Notes: a model not told the origin generated them from the letters alone. Positions 25,851 to 34,416 are shown, numbered from the stretch's first letter. The stretch is 37,587 nt of DNA from Lachnospiraceae bacterium (GCA_028724245.1 JAQYDI010000083.1:1-37587), one strand, 5' to 3'. Numbers and translations: made by a program.

Positions 25851-26615
25851 ATGATACTGAAAGACCACATTACCATTCCTGCACTTTCCGGTGAGGTTCC
25901 GCGCAGAATCTATATCTATCTGCCGCCGGAATATGAAGGAAGTGCGGAATTTTATCCTGTACTGTACATGTTTGACGGACATAATGTATTTTACGATGAG
26001 GATGCCACCTACGGAAAAAGCTGGGGCATGAAGGAATATCTGGAACGTGAGAATCCGGCTCTGATCGTCGTTGCTGTGGAATGCAACCACGAAGGAAACC
26101 GCCGCCTGTGCGAATATTCCCCCTGGAATTTTCAGGACAAACGCTTCGGCAAAATCGACGGTGTCGGAAAAATCTACATGGACTGGTTGACAGAAGAATT
26201 GAAGCCCCGCATTGATGCGGATTTCCGTACAAAACCGGAGCGTGAATCCACCTTCGTCTGCGGCAGTTCCATGGGAGGGCTGATGACCATTTACGCGCTG
26301 ACTGCCTATAATCATATTTTCTCAAAAGGCGCAGCACTGTCTCCCAGCCTGTGGTGCGGCACACAGAAGATTCTGAATCTGATCCGCCATACTTCCTTTA
26401 CCGGTGAAACGGTTCTGTATATGGATTACGGCAGTGTGGAGATGAGCAATCACACCGCCACTCCCAATGCCCTGAAGCGGACGGCCGGAGCCTTTATCGA
26501 TCAGGGAGTTTATACCTGCCTGAGAATCGTCCCCGGCGGCGAACACTGTGAAGCCTGCTGGGAACAGCAGATTCCCGTATTTATGAATTGTCTTGGAATA
26601 AAAGGACGGCGATAG
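25851..26615 (+). CDS. Esterase-D/IroE-like alpha/beta hydrolase
   Basis: A cytoplasmic serine hydrolase of 254 residues in the putative esterase family that includes S-formylglutathione hydrolases, IroE/Fes and antigen-85-like proteins. It starts with a beta-strand region (PRRIYIYLPPEYEG), then FYPVLYMFDGHNVFYDE. The nucleophile elbow is CGSSMGGLM (Ser near 139), an acidic residue lies in MDYGS near 192, and the catalytic His is in GGEHCEACWE near 229. No signal peptide is present. An AAAGGA sits 11 bases before the ATG. The substrate is unknown. It ends 3 bases before a perfect bidirectional terminator. Confidence 0.88.
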   Translation: MILKDHITIPALSGEVPRRIYIYLPPEYEGSAEFYPVLYMFDGHNVFYDEDATYGKSWGMKEYLERENPALIVVAVECNHEGNRRLCEYSPWNFQDKRFGKIDGVGKIYMDWLTEELKPRIDADFRTKPERESTFVCGSSMGGLMTIYALTAYNHIFSKGAALSPSLWCGTQKILNLIRHTSFTGETVLYMDYGSVEMSNHTATPNALKRTAGAFIDQGVYTCLRIVPGGEHCEACWEQQIPVFMNCLGIKGRR

Positions 26616-26618
26616 AAA

Positions 26619-26661
26619 ACCAGCCTGCTGCCGGTAACTTGTTTACCGGCAGCAGGCTGGT
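26619..26661. terminator. Perfect 19-bp bidirectional terminator between convergent genes
   Basis: ACCAGCCTGCTGCCGGTAA pairs perfectly with its complement around a five-base loop. It lies between the plus-strand esterase (stop 26615) and the minus-strand beta-helix gene (stop 26691). The T run is clearer in the minus direction (TTTTC). Confidence 0.88.
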
Positions 26662-26690
26662 TCATTATAGTTTTCTTTTCTTCTACCTCA

Positions 26691-29621
26691 TCATTTCACT
26701 TTTACGCTTTTCGTCGTGGAATAATTTGAATAAATTTTAATACTCCCCGCCGTATAATAAGTGCGTACCCGCACATAATATGTTTTTCTGGATTTCAATC
26801 CCTTCAAAGTCAAAGACGTACTGCTGCGTTTCACAGTTTTTGTCTTCACATTTGATGAAAAATCTTTCTTCGTTGAATACTGAAGTTCATAACCGCTGAT
26901 ATTGGAGACTTTTTTCCATCCTGCAGTAAATTTGCCTCTGGTATATGACTTTACTCTGCTGATTGCTGCAGCCGTCGTCTGTTTTCTGCATAAGCGGTTG
27001 ATCCTCAACTGAGTTGCCGTGTATTTTCCAAACTTATTGTAATAAATGTATCCCTTTACACCTTTATTTGCGTAAATACCATATGTCGCATTGGAGATCG
27101 TATTATTTTTGATTACTATCTTGCCGCTTATCACCCGGATTGCTGATTTTTTCTTATTGCTGCTGATTATATTATCTTTTACCGTAACAGTATACGCTGT
27201 CGTTCCCGGCTGAATAACAAGCGCACTGTCGGTATTGCCCGACAACTTATTTCCTGAAATCGTAAGTGAATTTCGGGCAGCTGACAGGTTGATTGCCTGG
27301 CTCCCTGAATTCCTGATCACATTGTTTTTAATACTGCCCGCCGAAGCATTGTTCCGCTTGTCATATATATAAATTCCCTTACCTCCGGCCGAATCAATGG
27401 TATTGGAAATAATACTTCCTTTTACTACGGATTTTCCCGAAATATATATCCCATTTCCTTTTGTTTTTGCGATTTTGTTCTTCTCAATATTCCCCTTTAC
27501 CGTGCTCGCATCATACACGTAAATCCCGTACTGACCAGAGCTGCTGATCCGGTTGGAACCAATATGTCTGCTGATAGAAGAACTGCCGGAAACAAAAATC
27601 GGCGTTTTTTTTGTTTTTTCTATACTGTTTTTGGTAATCGATCCATTTACAGAAGAATGGTCATATACATAAACCCCATATTCCGCTGCATATCCGCCGG
27701 AGCCTGTCTTAATCTGATTGGTGGTAATATCACCCGTTTTGCTGTAAGAGTCTACCTTAATCGCATTTTTCTTACAACCGATAATGGTATTTTCAGCTGT
27801 TTTACCGCTGCAGCCGCTTTTCGAACGGAAACAGATTCCATTTCCGCCCACTTCTGAAATATAATTCTTTTTGACACTGTCGGCATATGCGCCAATCTGC
27901 ACTCTTATTCCGTCGCAGGATATCTTCGAAACAGTATTATACTCAATCGTAATATGGTCATTTCCTTTTTCAGGACCTTTCTCCACAAAAATCCCATTAT
28001 AATTATTTCTGTTTGGATCATTTGCTGAAACATTGCCGCCGTTGATTTTATTACCGGAAATCACACAGTCCCTTGCGTCCACCAGACGAATTCCGTGTCC
28101 GGCTGTTGTGATCACATTATCCTGCACCGTAACTCCGCTTATATAATAATCTGCAGGCGGAATCACTTTATGATCCGTTCCGACAGCAGTCCCTGTTATC
28201 TTCCGGCCATATACTTTGATTCCCTGCGCTTCATCGCATCTGCTTGAATACCTGATTGAAATACTATTATTTTTAATCACGGTTTTCGCATCATGCCTGA
28301 TCGTACCGGAATACATTGTCTGGCCATCAAATACGGTTGTATACACACTTGCAGAAGAATTCTTAAAATACTGGAACAGAATGCCGGCACCGCAGTTCTC
28401 AATCGTATTGCCGCTGATTTCACAATTATAATAATTTAATCCAACGATTGCTTCCTGACTCACATTGCGGAATGTATTGCCGGAAATCCTGATATTTTCA
28501 TGATATGCACCATTTACCATGGTATGAGTTCCCACTCCACGGGGTACATTGGAAAAAGTGCATCCGGTAATTTCCACATTTTTCATAACTGTGCCATCCA
28601 TATAAACCGCTTTAAATACCGATTCGCTGCAGGGGATATCCAACTGCAGCGCTTCCTGTCTGGAAGAAGTATTCTGGTCTTTCAGATTTTTAAAAGTACA
28701 GTTTTTTACATAAAAACCATTGATCGCAGCAACCTCACTCTGATGCAGACAGCCTCCCCCCTGCAAGGTAACACCGTCGAGCGTAACATTTTCAGCGTGT
28801 GCCAGACGGATCAGTGTGGAAGTACTGTTTTCATTTCCGATCCATGTTCCCCCCAGAACTGTAATATTCCGAAAACCACCGTATCCTTTACAGGCTTTAC
28901 TTCTGTTATAATCTGCATAGCCCTTATACGATCCATTGGTACCACTCATCAACATATTTTTCTGGGTACATATGCATTTCAGGGTAACTCCCCGGACATC
29001 CAGAATTGTATTACTGTAAATATGCAGATTGCTTTCAAGGTTATATTCTCCCTCAGGGACCTTTACCGTAATCGGGCCGGTATCTGTCGCATGTTCTCTT
29101 GCTGTTTTCAGAGCCAGATCAAGTTTACAGGCTATATTTTCACCATTTTTAACAGAAATTGTAATTGTATTGTTTATAATCTGCGGTTCATCCGACTGTT
29201 CCTCTTCCGTACCTTCTGTTGGTTCTTCTGTACTTGCCGATGATTCCTCTTCCGCACTTGCCGATGATTCCTCTTCACTTGCCGATGATTCCTCTTCCGC
29301 ACTTGCCGATGATTCCTCTTCTGTACTTCCTGATGATTCCTCTTCACTTTCCGGGGATTCCCCTTCCGTACTTCCCGGTGATTCTTCTTCCGCACTTCCC
29401 GATGATCCTTCGTCACTTTCCGGGGATTCCTCTTCCGTACTTCCCGGTGATTCTTCTTCCGCACTTCCCGATGATCCTTCGTCACTTTCCGGGGATTCTT
29501 CTTCATAATCTGATTGTATTGCTCCCTGATTCTCCTGTACAATCTGTCCCGCAGCATATACTGTATTTGCCTGCGAAAAAAGCAAACTGAATACAAGTAA
29601 AAACATTAATGGTCTTTTCAT
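26691..29621 (-). CDS. Secreted right-handed parallel beta-helix protein with Ser/Glu linker and fibronectin III domain
   Basis: A 976-residue exported protein. Residues 1-24 form a signal peptide (hydrophobic MFLLVFSLLFS, cleavage near VYAAG). Residues 35-145 are a Ser/Glu/Gly repeat linker of the type EEESPGST and EEESSASA. From about 165 to 870 there are many parallel beta-helix turns with Asn/Gly/Ile ladders, as in pectate-lyase-like or NosD-like proteins. The last 90 residues form a fibronectin III domain (GYELQYSTKKDFSS...YYVRVRTYY). No LPXTG or S-layer anchor is seen. The ATG at 29621 follows AAAGGA. It appears more AT-rich than its neighbours. The substrate, probably a polysaccharide or host glycan, is unknown. 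Confidence 0.85.
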   Translation of the reverse strand: MKRPLMFLLVFSLLFSQANTVYAAGQIVQENQGAIQSDYEEESPESDEGSSGSAEEESPGSTEEESPESDEGSSGSAEEESPGSTEGESPESEEESSGSTEEESSASAEEESSASEEESSASAEEESSASTEEPTEGTEEEQSDEPQIINNTITISVKNGENIACKLDLALKTAREHATDTGPITVKVPEGEYNLESNLHIYSNTILDVRGVTLKCICTQKNMLMSGTNGSYKGYADYNRSKACKGYGGFRNITVLGGTWIGNENSTSTLIRLAHAENVTLDGVTLQGGGCLHQSEVAAINGFYVKNCTFKNLKDQNTSSRQEALQLDIPCSESVFKAVYMDGTVMKNVEITGCTFSNVPRGVGTHTMVNGAYHENIRISGNTFRNVSQEAIVGLNYYNCEISGNTIENCGAGILFQYFKNSSASVYTTVFDGQTMYSGTIRHDAKTVIKNNSISIRYSSRCDEAQGIKVYGRKITGTAVGTDHKVIPPADYYISGVTVQDNVITTAGHGIRLVDARDCVISGNKINGGNVSANDPNRNNYNGIFVEKGPEKGNDHITIEYNTVSKISCDGIRVQIGAYADSVKKNYISEVGGNGICFRSKSGCSGKTAENTIIGCKKNAIKVDSYSKTGDITTNQIKTGSGGYAAEYGVYVYDHSSVNGSITKNSIEKTKKTPIFVSGSSSISRHIGSNRISSSGQYGIYVYDASTVKGNIEKNKIAKTKGNGIYISGKSVVKGSIISNTIDSAGGKGIYIYDKRNNASAGSIKNNVIRNSGSQAINLSAARNSLTISGNKLSGNTDSALVIQPGTTAYTVTVKDNIISSNKKKSAIRVISGKIVIKNNTISNATYGIYANKGVKGYIYYNKFGKYTATQLRINRLCRKQTTAAAISRVKSYTRGKFTAGWKKVSNISGYELQYSTKKDFSSNVKTKTVKRSSTSLTLKGLKSRKTYYVRVRTYYTAGSIKIYSNYSTTKSVKVK
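29190..29510 (-). repeat. Ser/Glu-linker tandem repeats in the beta-helix gene
   Basis: Short 24-30-base units rich in GATTCCTCTTCC (plus strand) are stacked here, and inside them a 69-bp unit is nearly exactly duplicated (29364-29432 and 29433-29501), encoding the 23-residue block EEESPESDEGSSGSA plus EEESPGST. Such repeats are prone to copy-number change. Confidence 0.85.
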
Positions 29622-29726
29622 TACTAAAATCCTTTCATTTTCGCAAACTGCATTTGATAACAGTCTGATTATATATTCATGATTAATCTACAATTATACA
29701 GAAAACAAAATCAAAAAAAGCTGTTA

Positions 29727-29823
29727 TTGCGGCGGGTCACTTCAGTGACATCTTCCTTTCCGCCGCAGTGCGATCCCCGCGGAGCGTTTTTGTATAATAG
29801 GAAACGCAGTTTCCTAAGTATAC
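29727..29823. repeat. Compound palindromic intergenic element
   Basis: Three nested palindromes lie together: TGCGGCGG / CCGCCGCA enclosing GTCACTTCAGTGAC (29736-29749), and a 32-bp hairpin 29792-29823 (GTATAATAGGAAAC / GTTTCCTAAGTATAC). The second hairpin starts like the leader at 14543 (GTATAATTGGAAAC on the minus strand). No coding potential is seen. The element sits between the tRNA-Thr terminator and the beta-helix gene. Confidence 0.5.
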
Positions 29824-29855
29824 AAAAAAATCAGCATCCACATGGAATGCTGATT
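29824..29855 (-). terminator. Terminator of tRNA-Thr
   Basis: Minus-strand AATCAGCAT pairs with ATGCTGATT (nine pairs plus an inner CCA/TGG) and is followed by a run of T. It begins 7 bases past the tRNA 3' end. Confidence 0.85.
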
Positions 29856-29861
29856 CTACAG

Positions 29862-29934
29862 AGCTGACGAGCAGACTCGAACTGCCGACCTCCTCATTAC
29901 CAATGAGGTGCGCTACCACCTGTGCCACGTCAGC
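29862..29934 (-). tRNA. tRNA-Thr (anticodon GGT)
   Basis: A complete 73-nt cloverleaf on the minus strand. Acceptor GCTGACG pairs with CGTCAGC. The anticodon stem CCTCA/TGAGG holds loop TTGGTAA with anticodon GGT. The T arm has TTCGAGT. CCA is not encoded. It has its own consensus promoter and terminator. Confidence 0.95.
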
Positions 29935-29972
29935 GTCTCTTGCTAAGTGATTTCTGTCACTCACAGTTAGGA

Positions 29973-30001
29973 ATTTTAGCACATCCATATTGGTTTGTCA
30001 A
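29973..30001 (-). promoter_or_regulatory. Promoter of tRNA-Thr
   Basis: Minus-strand TTGACA (29996-30001), a 17-bp spacer and TAAAAT (29973-29978), about 38 bases before the mature tRNA 5' end. Confidence 0.85.
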
Positions 30002-30056
30002 CAGTTTTCTTTGAAAAATTTTATTTTTTTTAAATTATTTCTGCAACTGCAAAAAT

Positions 30057-30647
30057 TTACTTTTTCTTTTTCGTTTTGCTGCGTTTCTGCTGTTCCGCTT
30101 TTTTCTTCACGCCGGCGGGCGGTTCCTTGGGATCTTCCGTGAGCCGCATCTGCTCCAGAACCGCAGCGATCTCCGGATCCAGGTTGTCAATGAAACTGTT
30201 GCGCTTCAGCTGGGGACGGTGCAGATAATCCTTGCGGATCTCCCTTTTCATTTCTTCCATCTCCTTCTGAAGCTCCCGGGCACTGACCCGGGTTGCCCCC
30301 TGTCCCAGAATGATCACCTGCTCCAGCCTGTCCGATGTGGCCACCCTTACCTGATTGGCCCGCGCCAGAGAACCGTTGGTTTTCTCTATATACTGATCTG
30401 CTGTTTCTGCTTCTTTGGTATAGACAACATAAATATTGTGGTATTTTTCCACGGTGCCCGGATTATTCTTCACTTTATAACCGTCAAAGACCAGAATGAC
30501 CGTACTTTGATAGTACCCCTGATAATTGGACAGCATTTCCATAAGTTTCATGCGGGCAGCATCCAGATTGCCGTTTTCTGCAAATTCATTCAGCTCCGGC
30601 CATGAGAAAATAATATTGTATCCGTCTACCAGTAAGTATTCTGCCAT
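30057..30647 (-). CDS. yacP: NYN-domain ribonuclease (YacP/Rae1 family)
   Basis: A PIN-like NYN endoribonuclease of 196 residues. The Bacillus homologue Rae1 cleaves mRNA in the ribosomal A site. It begins MAEYLLVDGYNIIFSW, the acidic strand typical of NYN. Further acidic motifs are VILVFDGYKVKNN near 50-62, AETADQYIE near 80-88 and VATSDRLEQ near 101-109. The tail ends in a Lys-rich stretch (KRSKTKKKK), suiting RNA or ribosome binding. The start at 30647, 10 bases past the rlmB stop, is preferred over one 13 codons earlier inside rlmB. This is the last gene of the cysE-cysS-mrnC-rlmB-yacP unit. No strong terminator follows; only a weak TTTTTGCA/TGCAGAAA pairing is seen. Confidence 0.9.
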   Translation of the reverse strand: MAEYLLVDGYNIIFSWPELNEFAENGNLDAARMKLMEMLSNYQGYYQSTVILVFDGYKVKNNPGTVEKYHNIYVVYTKEAETADQYIEKTNGSLARANQVRVATSDRLEQVIILGQGATRVSARELQKEMEEMKREIRKDYLHRPQLKRNSFIDNLDPEIAAVLEQMRLTEDPKEPPAGVKKKAEQQKRSKTKKKK

Positions 30648-30657
30648 ATGTTCACCA

Positions 30658-31398
30658 TCATCCCATGCGCTGGCGTACAACTTCATATGCCAGAATTCCG
30701 GCAGCTACAGACGCATTGAGGGAGTCAATCTTCCCTTTCATGGGAATGGACACATACATATCGCAGGCCTCGCGCACCAGTCTGCTTACGCCTTCCCCTT
30801 CATTGCCGATCACCAGACCGATGGGACCTTTCAGGTCAACCTGATACATGGTATCGCCGGCCATATCGGCACAGGCAAACCAGATACCTTCTTTCTTCAG
30901 ATCATCCATCGTCTTTTTCAGATTGGTCACTTTGGCTACAGGCATATAATTCAGTGCACCGGCCGATGTACGGGCTGCAGCTGCTGTCAGTCCTGCTGCC
31001 CTCCGCTTGGGAATGATCACGCCATGCGCCCCCGCCTGATGGGCTGTACGGATGATCGCACCCAGATTATGAGGATCTTCAATGCCGTCCAGCAGGATCA
31101 GAAAAGGAGGTTCCCCGCTGTCCTTCGCCGCCTGAAGAATTTCCTCCACCGTCGCATAGGAATAGGCAGCAGCATAGACAATTACCCCCTGATGATGCCC
31201 GGTCTCCGACATCTGGTCAAGACGTTCTTTCTTCACGAACTGGATAATCGTGTCATGTTTTTTCGCTTCCCTTACAATCGTCTGCACCGGTCCGTCCTTG
31301 CATCCGTCCTGAACAAACAGACGGTCAATGGTTTTTCCCGAGCGGAACGCCTCCAGTACCGCATTGCGGCCTTCAATGATTGATTCTTCGTATCTCAT
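30658..31398 (-). CDS. rlmB: 23S rRNA 2'-O-ribose methyltransferase RlmB/TrmH family
   Basis: A SPOUT-class methyltransferase of 246 residues, like RlmB, which methylates the ribose of a 23S rRNA guanosine. The N-terminal substrate-binding domain begins YEESIIEGRNAVLEAFRSGK. The knotted SAM-binding domain follows with LLDGIEDPHNLGAIIRTAHQ near 107-126, IGLVIGNEGEGVSRLV near 195-210, and IPMKGKIDSLNASVAAGILA near 219-238. The ATG at 31398 follows GGGAGTG, 15 bases after mrnC. The gene order matches Bacillus (yacO). Whether rRNA or tRNA is the target is assumed from family and context. Confidence 0.92.
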   Translation of the reverse strand: MRYEESIIEGRNAVLEAFRSGKTIDRLFVQDGCKDGPVQTIVREAKKHDTIIQFVKKERLDQMSETGHHQGVIVYAAAYSYATVEEILQAAKDSGEPPFLILLDGIEDPHNLGAIIRTAHQAGAHGVIIPKRRAAGLTAAAARTSAGALNYMPVAKVTNLKKTMDDLKKEGIWFACADMAGDTMYQVDLKGPIGLVIGNEGEGVSRLVREACDMYVSIPMKGKIDSLNASVAAGILAYEVVRQRMG

Positions 31399-31413
31399 AG
31401 AACACTCCCATCC

Positions 31414-31923
31414 CTATAATTCATAACCGATTGCCAGAAGTCCTGTCCTGATAACTTCCATCAGGCGGCGCTGATCATGTTTCAGATACAGCCAGCCGCA
31501 CAGCGCTTCCAGACCGGTTGCCCACAGATAATCGTCTGCCGTTGCATTTTTGGCTTTCGTATGTGGCTTTGTATTATGCCCTCTTCTGCATACCGCCTGC
31601 TCCTCCTCCGTCAGCTGATCGAATACAGCCCGGATCATGGCCGCCTGTGCAGGCGCCTTCACCAGTTCGCTGCACTGCCGGTGCATTTTATTAACCTGCG
31701 TATTGCCCCTGCTGATGATCAGCGTCCGGATTGCCAGTTCATACGCTCCATCCCCGATAAATGCCAGAGAAAGACCGGAATAACTGCGGACATCCGGCAG
31801 AGTCAGCCCCAGGGCCTCCTCTGCCTCTTCAATGAAACTCCTGACCTCAGAACTCATGTCGGCAGAATCCCTGCCTCTGGAACTCCTGACTTCAGAAACC
31901 ACGTTCTTTACGCCTTCGTCCAT
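31414..31923 (-). CDS. mrnC: Mini-ribonuclease III (MrnC)
   Basis: An RNase III catalytic domain without a double-stranded RNA-binding domain, used for maturation of 23S rRNA in Firmicutes. It has 169 residues. The signature is LSLAFIGDGAYELAIR with the catalytic Asp/Glu, and the second half RGHNTKPHTKAKN and TADDYLWATGLEALCGWLYL holds the remaining metal ligands. The start at 31923 overlaps the end of cysS by 16 bases and has AGAAGGTG upstream. An internal ATG (codon 23) would give 147 residues, closer to the usual 130-145, and cannot be excluded. The N-terminal extension carries a short internal duplication (SEVRS twice). Confidence 0.9.
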   Translation of the reverse strand: MDEGVKNVVSEVRSSRGRDSADMSSEVRSFIEEAEEALGLTLPDVRSYSGLSLAFIGDGAYELAIRTLIISRGNTQVNKMHRQCSELVKAPAQAAMIRAVFDQLTEEEQAVCRRGHNTKPHTKAKNATADDYLWATGLEALCGWLYLKHDQRRLMEVIRTGLLAIGYEL

Positions 31924-33317
31924 TTAACACCTTCTCTGGTATCCTTCAGGAGAATGCCCTTTGCAGCCAGTTCATCACGGATCTGATCCGCCAGTGCGAA
32001 ATCCTTCGCCTTTCTGGCTGCCTGACGTTTTTCAATCAAAGCTTCAATATCTGCATCCAGCAGTTCTTCTTTCTTCTCGGTAATAATACCCAGAATATCA
32101 CACAGTCTTTCTACTTCTTCCAGAAGTGCCCGGTCAAATGCCTTTGATGTTTCATCTGTTACGGCGGTATTCATCAGCTTAACCAGTTCAAAAATGGCAG
32201 AAACCGCATCAGCTGTATTGAAATCATCTTCCATGGCTTCTTCGTACTTGCGTACCAGGGCAGTCATTTCTTCGTCAATGATCTTCTGTTCTTCCGCAGT
32301 CATTTCACCGGCTGCCTTTTCCGCCTTTTCTTTCACGCGCTCAACGGCTGTCAGAATACGGTCAAGGCCGTTTTTGCTGGCCTCCATCAATTCTGCACTG
32401 AAATTCAGCGGACTTCTGTAATGCGCACTCAGCATAAAGAAACGCAGTACCTGAAGATCATACTTTTCTCCAATCTCACGCACCGTAAAGAAATTGCCCA
32501 GAGATTTGGACATCTTTTTATTGTCAATATTCAGGAAACCATTATGCATCCAGTAGCGTGCAAATGTTTTATCATTGCAGCATTCGCTCTGTGCGATTTC
32601 ATTCTCATGATGCGGGAAGATCAGATCTTCGCCGCCGGCATGAATATCGATTTCATCCCCAAGATAATGCTTTGCCATAACAGAACACTCGATATGCCAT
32701 CCGGGACGTCCGTCACACCAGGGGGATTTCCAGAAGGGCTCGCCTTCCTTCTTCGGTTTCCAGAGAACGAAATCGAAATCATCTTCCTTGGTGGAATCTC
32801 CGGTCACCTTGATTTCCCGGTGACCCGCCTGCAGATCATCCAGTTTCTTATGGGACAGCTTGCCGTACTCATCAAAAGAACGGGTTCTGAAATATACGGT
32901 TCCGTCCTCAGCCGCATATGCATGACCTTTTTCGATCAGCGTGGAAATCATCCGGATCATACCGTCGATTTCCTGCGTTGCCAGCGGATTATACGTTGCC
33001 GGTTTGATATTCATGGCCTCCATATCTTTTTTGCATTCTGCAATATAGCGCTGGGAAATCGTCTGTGCATCAGTACCTTCCTCAATTGCCGCTTTGATGA
33101 TTTTATCATCCACATCGGTAAAGTTGGATACATAATTCACTTCATACCCCTTATATTCGAAATACCGTCTTACCGTATCAAATACGATCATGGGACGTGC
33201 ATTGCCGATATGAATATAGTTGTAAACTGTGGGGCCGCACACATACATGCGTACCTTTCCCTCCTCAATGGGAACGAATTCTTCCTTCTGACGTGTCAGA
33301 GTATTGTAGATTTTCAT
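31908..33317 (-). CDS. cysS: Cysteinyl-tRNA synthetase
   Basis: A class I synthetase that charges tRNA-Cys (469 residues, normal). Features in order are zinc Cys in YVCGPTVYN near 25-33, HIGH-type HIGNARP near 36-42, a second zinc site in WHIECSVMA near 208-216 with [15 protein letters not shown] near 231-245, and KMSKSLGN near 267-274. The anticodon-binding helical domain is C-terminal. The ATG overlaps the cysE stop by four bases (ATGA), so translation is coupled. Expression should follow the upstream cysteine T-box, giving joint control of cysteine synthesis and charging. Confidence 0.97.
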   Translation of the reverse strand: MKIYNTLTRQKEEFVPIEEGKVRMYVCGPTVYNYIHIGNARPMIVFDTVRRYFEYKGYEVNYVSNFTDVDDKIIKAAIEEGTDAQTISQRYIAECKKDMEAMNIKPATYNPLATQEIDGMIRMISTLIEKGHAYAAEDGTVYFRTRSFDEYGKLSHKKLDDLQAGHREIKVTGDSTKEDDFDFVLWKPKKEGEPFWKSPWCDGRPGWHIECSVMAKHYLGDEIDIHAGGEDLIFPHHENEIAQSECCNDKTFARYWMHNGFLNIDNKKMSKSLGNFFTVREIGEKYDLQVLRFFMLSAHYRSPLNFSAELMEASKNGLDRILTAVERVKEKAEKAAGEMTAEEQKIIDEEMTALVRKYEEAMEDDFNTADAVSAIFELVKLMNTAVTDETSKAFDRALLEEVERLCDILGIITEKKEELLDADIEALIEKRQAARKAKDFALADQIRDELAAKGILLKDTREGVKWTKA

Positions 33318-34012
33318 TTTTCTGCTCCTCTTCTATTATTCTGTTTATTCTTTTTCGACAGCAGACCAAGCTGCTTTTCAAGTTTTTCATAATCAGCCCG
33401 CAGACGCGCCTGTTCTGTACGCAGCTGCTGCAGATCCTGAATGACAGGATCCGGAAGGTCGGTCTGATTCAGATCCTGCTGGGGCAGGCGTACATTATTG
33501 CGCTTAACCACGCGCCCCGGCACACCGACTACAGTAGAATTGGACGGAACCGGATTGATCACCACCGAACCGGCACCGATCTTGACATTATCTCCAATGG
33601 TAAAAGACCCCAGAACTTTGGCTCCCGCGCTTACCATCACATTATTGCCGATGGTAGGATGACGCTTTCCTTTCTCCTTACCGTTACCACCCAGAGTCAC
33701 ACCCTGATAAAGAGTGCAGTTATCGCCGATCTCCGTTGTTTCCCCGATGATCACACCATGACCATGGTCGATAAACAGCCCTTTACCGATCTTCGCACCC
33801 GGATGAATCTCGATTCCCGTCACATGTGCCGCCCGCTGGGATATCCACCTTGCAAGAAAATAATGCTTTTTCTCATACAATCTGTGGGCAATCCGGTAAC
33901 GGATGATTGCATGAAATGAAGGATACAGAAACACCTCCATGTTTGAATGAATCGCCGGATCCCGGTCACGGATGACAGCAATTTCTTCCTGAATAAAATC
34001 AATCAGTTTCAT
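33314..34012 (-). CDS. cysE: Serine O-acetyltransferase
   Basis: Acetylates serine with acetyl-CoA, the first step of cysteine synthesis. The 232-residue protein has the SATase N-terminal helical part ([19 protein letters not shown]). The left-handed hexapeptide-repeat domain follows, with [19 protein letters not shown] (catalytic His-rich loop) and [15 protein letters not shown], then an added C-terminal coiled tail (near 195-232) rich in Gln, Glu and Lys. The ATG at 34012 follows AGAGGA. It lies directly downstream of a T-box leader. It is of the short Gram-positive type lacking the long N-terminal domain of enteric CysE. Confidence 0.95.
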   Translation of the reverse strand: MKLIDFIQEEIAVIRDRDPAIHSNMEVFLYPSFHAIIRYRIAHRLYEKKHYFLARWISQRAAHVTGIEIHPGAKIGKGLFIDHGHGVIIGETTEIGDNCTLYQGVTLGGNGKEKGKRHPTIGNNVMVSAGAKVLGSFTIGDNVKIGAGSVVINPVPSNSTVVGVPGRVVKRNNVRLPQQDLNQTDLPDPVIQDLQQLRTEQARLRADYEKLEKQLGLLSKKNKQNNRRGAEK

Positions 34013-34025
34013 AATACTTTCCTCT

Positions 34026-34327
34026 TAAAAAAAGAATCTCCTGTATGCATGTGCACACAAGAGACGATTATACGTGGTTCCACTCTTATTCAAAGAAACA
34101 GTCAGCAAAAAACTTCTGCTTCTTCCTCTTCTCCTTAACGCGGAAAACGGACCCGGCTACTGCTCCCTGACCGGAATCAACACCTGATCCCGCACTCTGA
34201 CTTCACCGAACCGGCTCAGGAACGCACTTCATTCAGACCCGTATCCGGAATGCTTTCACCCGATGGCATCCCTCTCTTTCGAACCGGAATCAGAACTACT
34301 CTTTTCCTTCACTGCCTTTTTTTATTC
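34026..34327 (-). promoter_or_regulatory. T-box riboswitch (cysteine type) of the cysE-cysS operon
   Basis: A leader of about 300 nt with the conserved T-box AGAGTGGAACCACG at minus-strand 34086-34073. It is followed by a long terminator stem (CTCTTGTGTGC / GCATACAGGAG, ACAT loop) and seven T residues at 34027-34033. The gene controlled makes cysteine, and a TGC triplet at 34226-34224 lies in a plausible specifier position (Stem I). Uncharged tRNA-Cys should favour the antiterminator. Stem I internal details were not folded. Confidence 0.9.
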
Positions 34328-34333
34328 ATTATG

Positions 34334-34362
34334 ATTGTATGCAATTTCACCTGATTTGTCAA
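34334..34362 (-). promoter_or_regulatory. Promoter of the cysE T-box operon
   Basis: Minus-strand TTGACA (34357-34362), a 17-bp spacer and TACAAT (34334-34339). The start is expected near 34327, the beginning of the T-box leader. Confidence 0.85.
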
Positions 34363-34383
34363 CCCGGTTCTTGGGGCTTGAGG

Positions 34384-34416
34384 GTTACTGTTTGGACTTC
34401 GGCCTGAGACAGTAAC
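34384..34416. repeat. Hairpin with C-UUCG-G tetraloop, related to the intergenic repeat family
   Basis: GTTACTGT and ACAGTAAC flank TTGGACTTCGGCCTGAG; the RNA closes with a CUUCGG tetraloop. On the plus strand it is followed by TTTTAAC. The central TTCGGCCTGA matches the repeat edge at 781-800 (reverse strand). It lies between the divergent cysE and CBS promoters and might insulate them. Confidence 0.55.

Noticed and set aside
26691..26780. A cell-wall sorting signal at the end of the beta-helix protein
   Set aside because: The C-terminus ends in the fibronectin III strand (TKSVKVK) with no LPXTG, hydrophobic segment or charged tail.
29190..29510. A CRISPR-like or non-coding repeat array
   Set aside because: The repeats are in frame within the beta-helix gene and encode a Ser/Glu linker.
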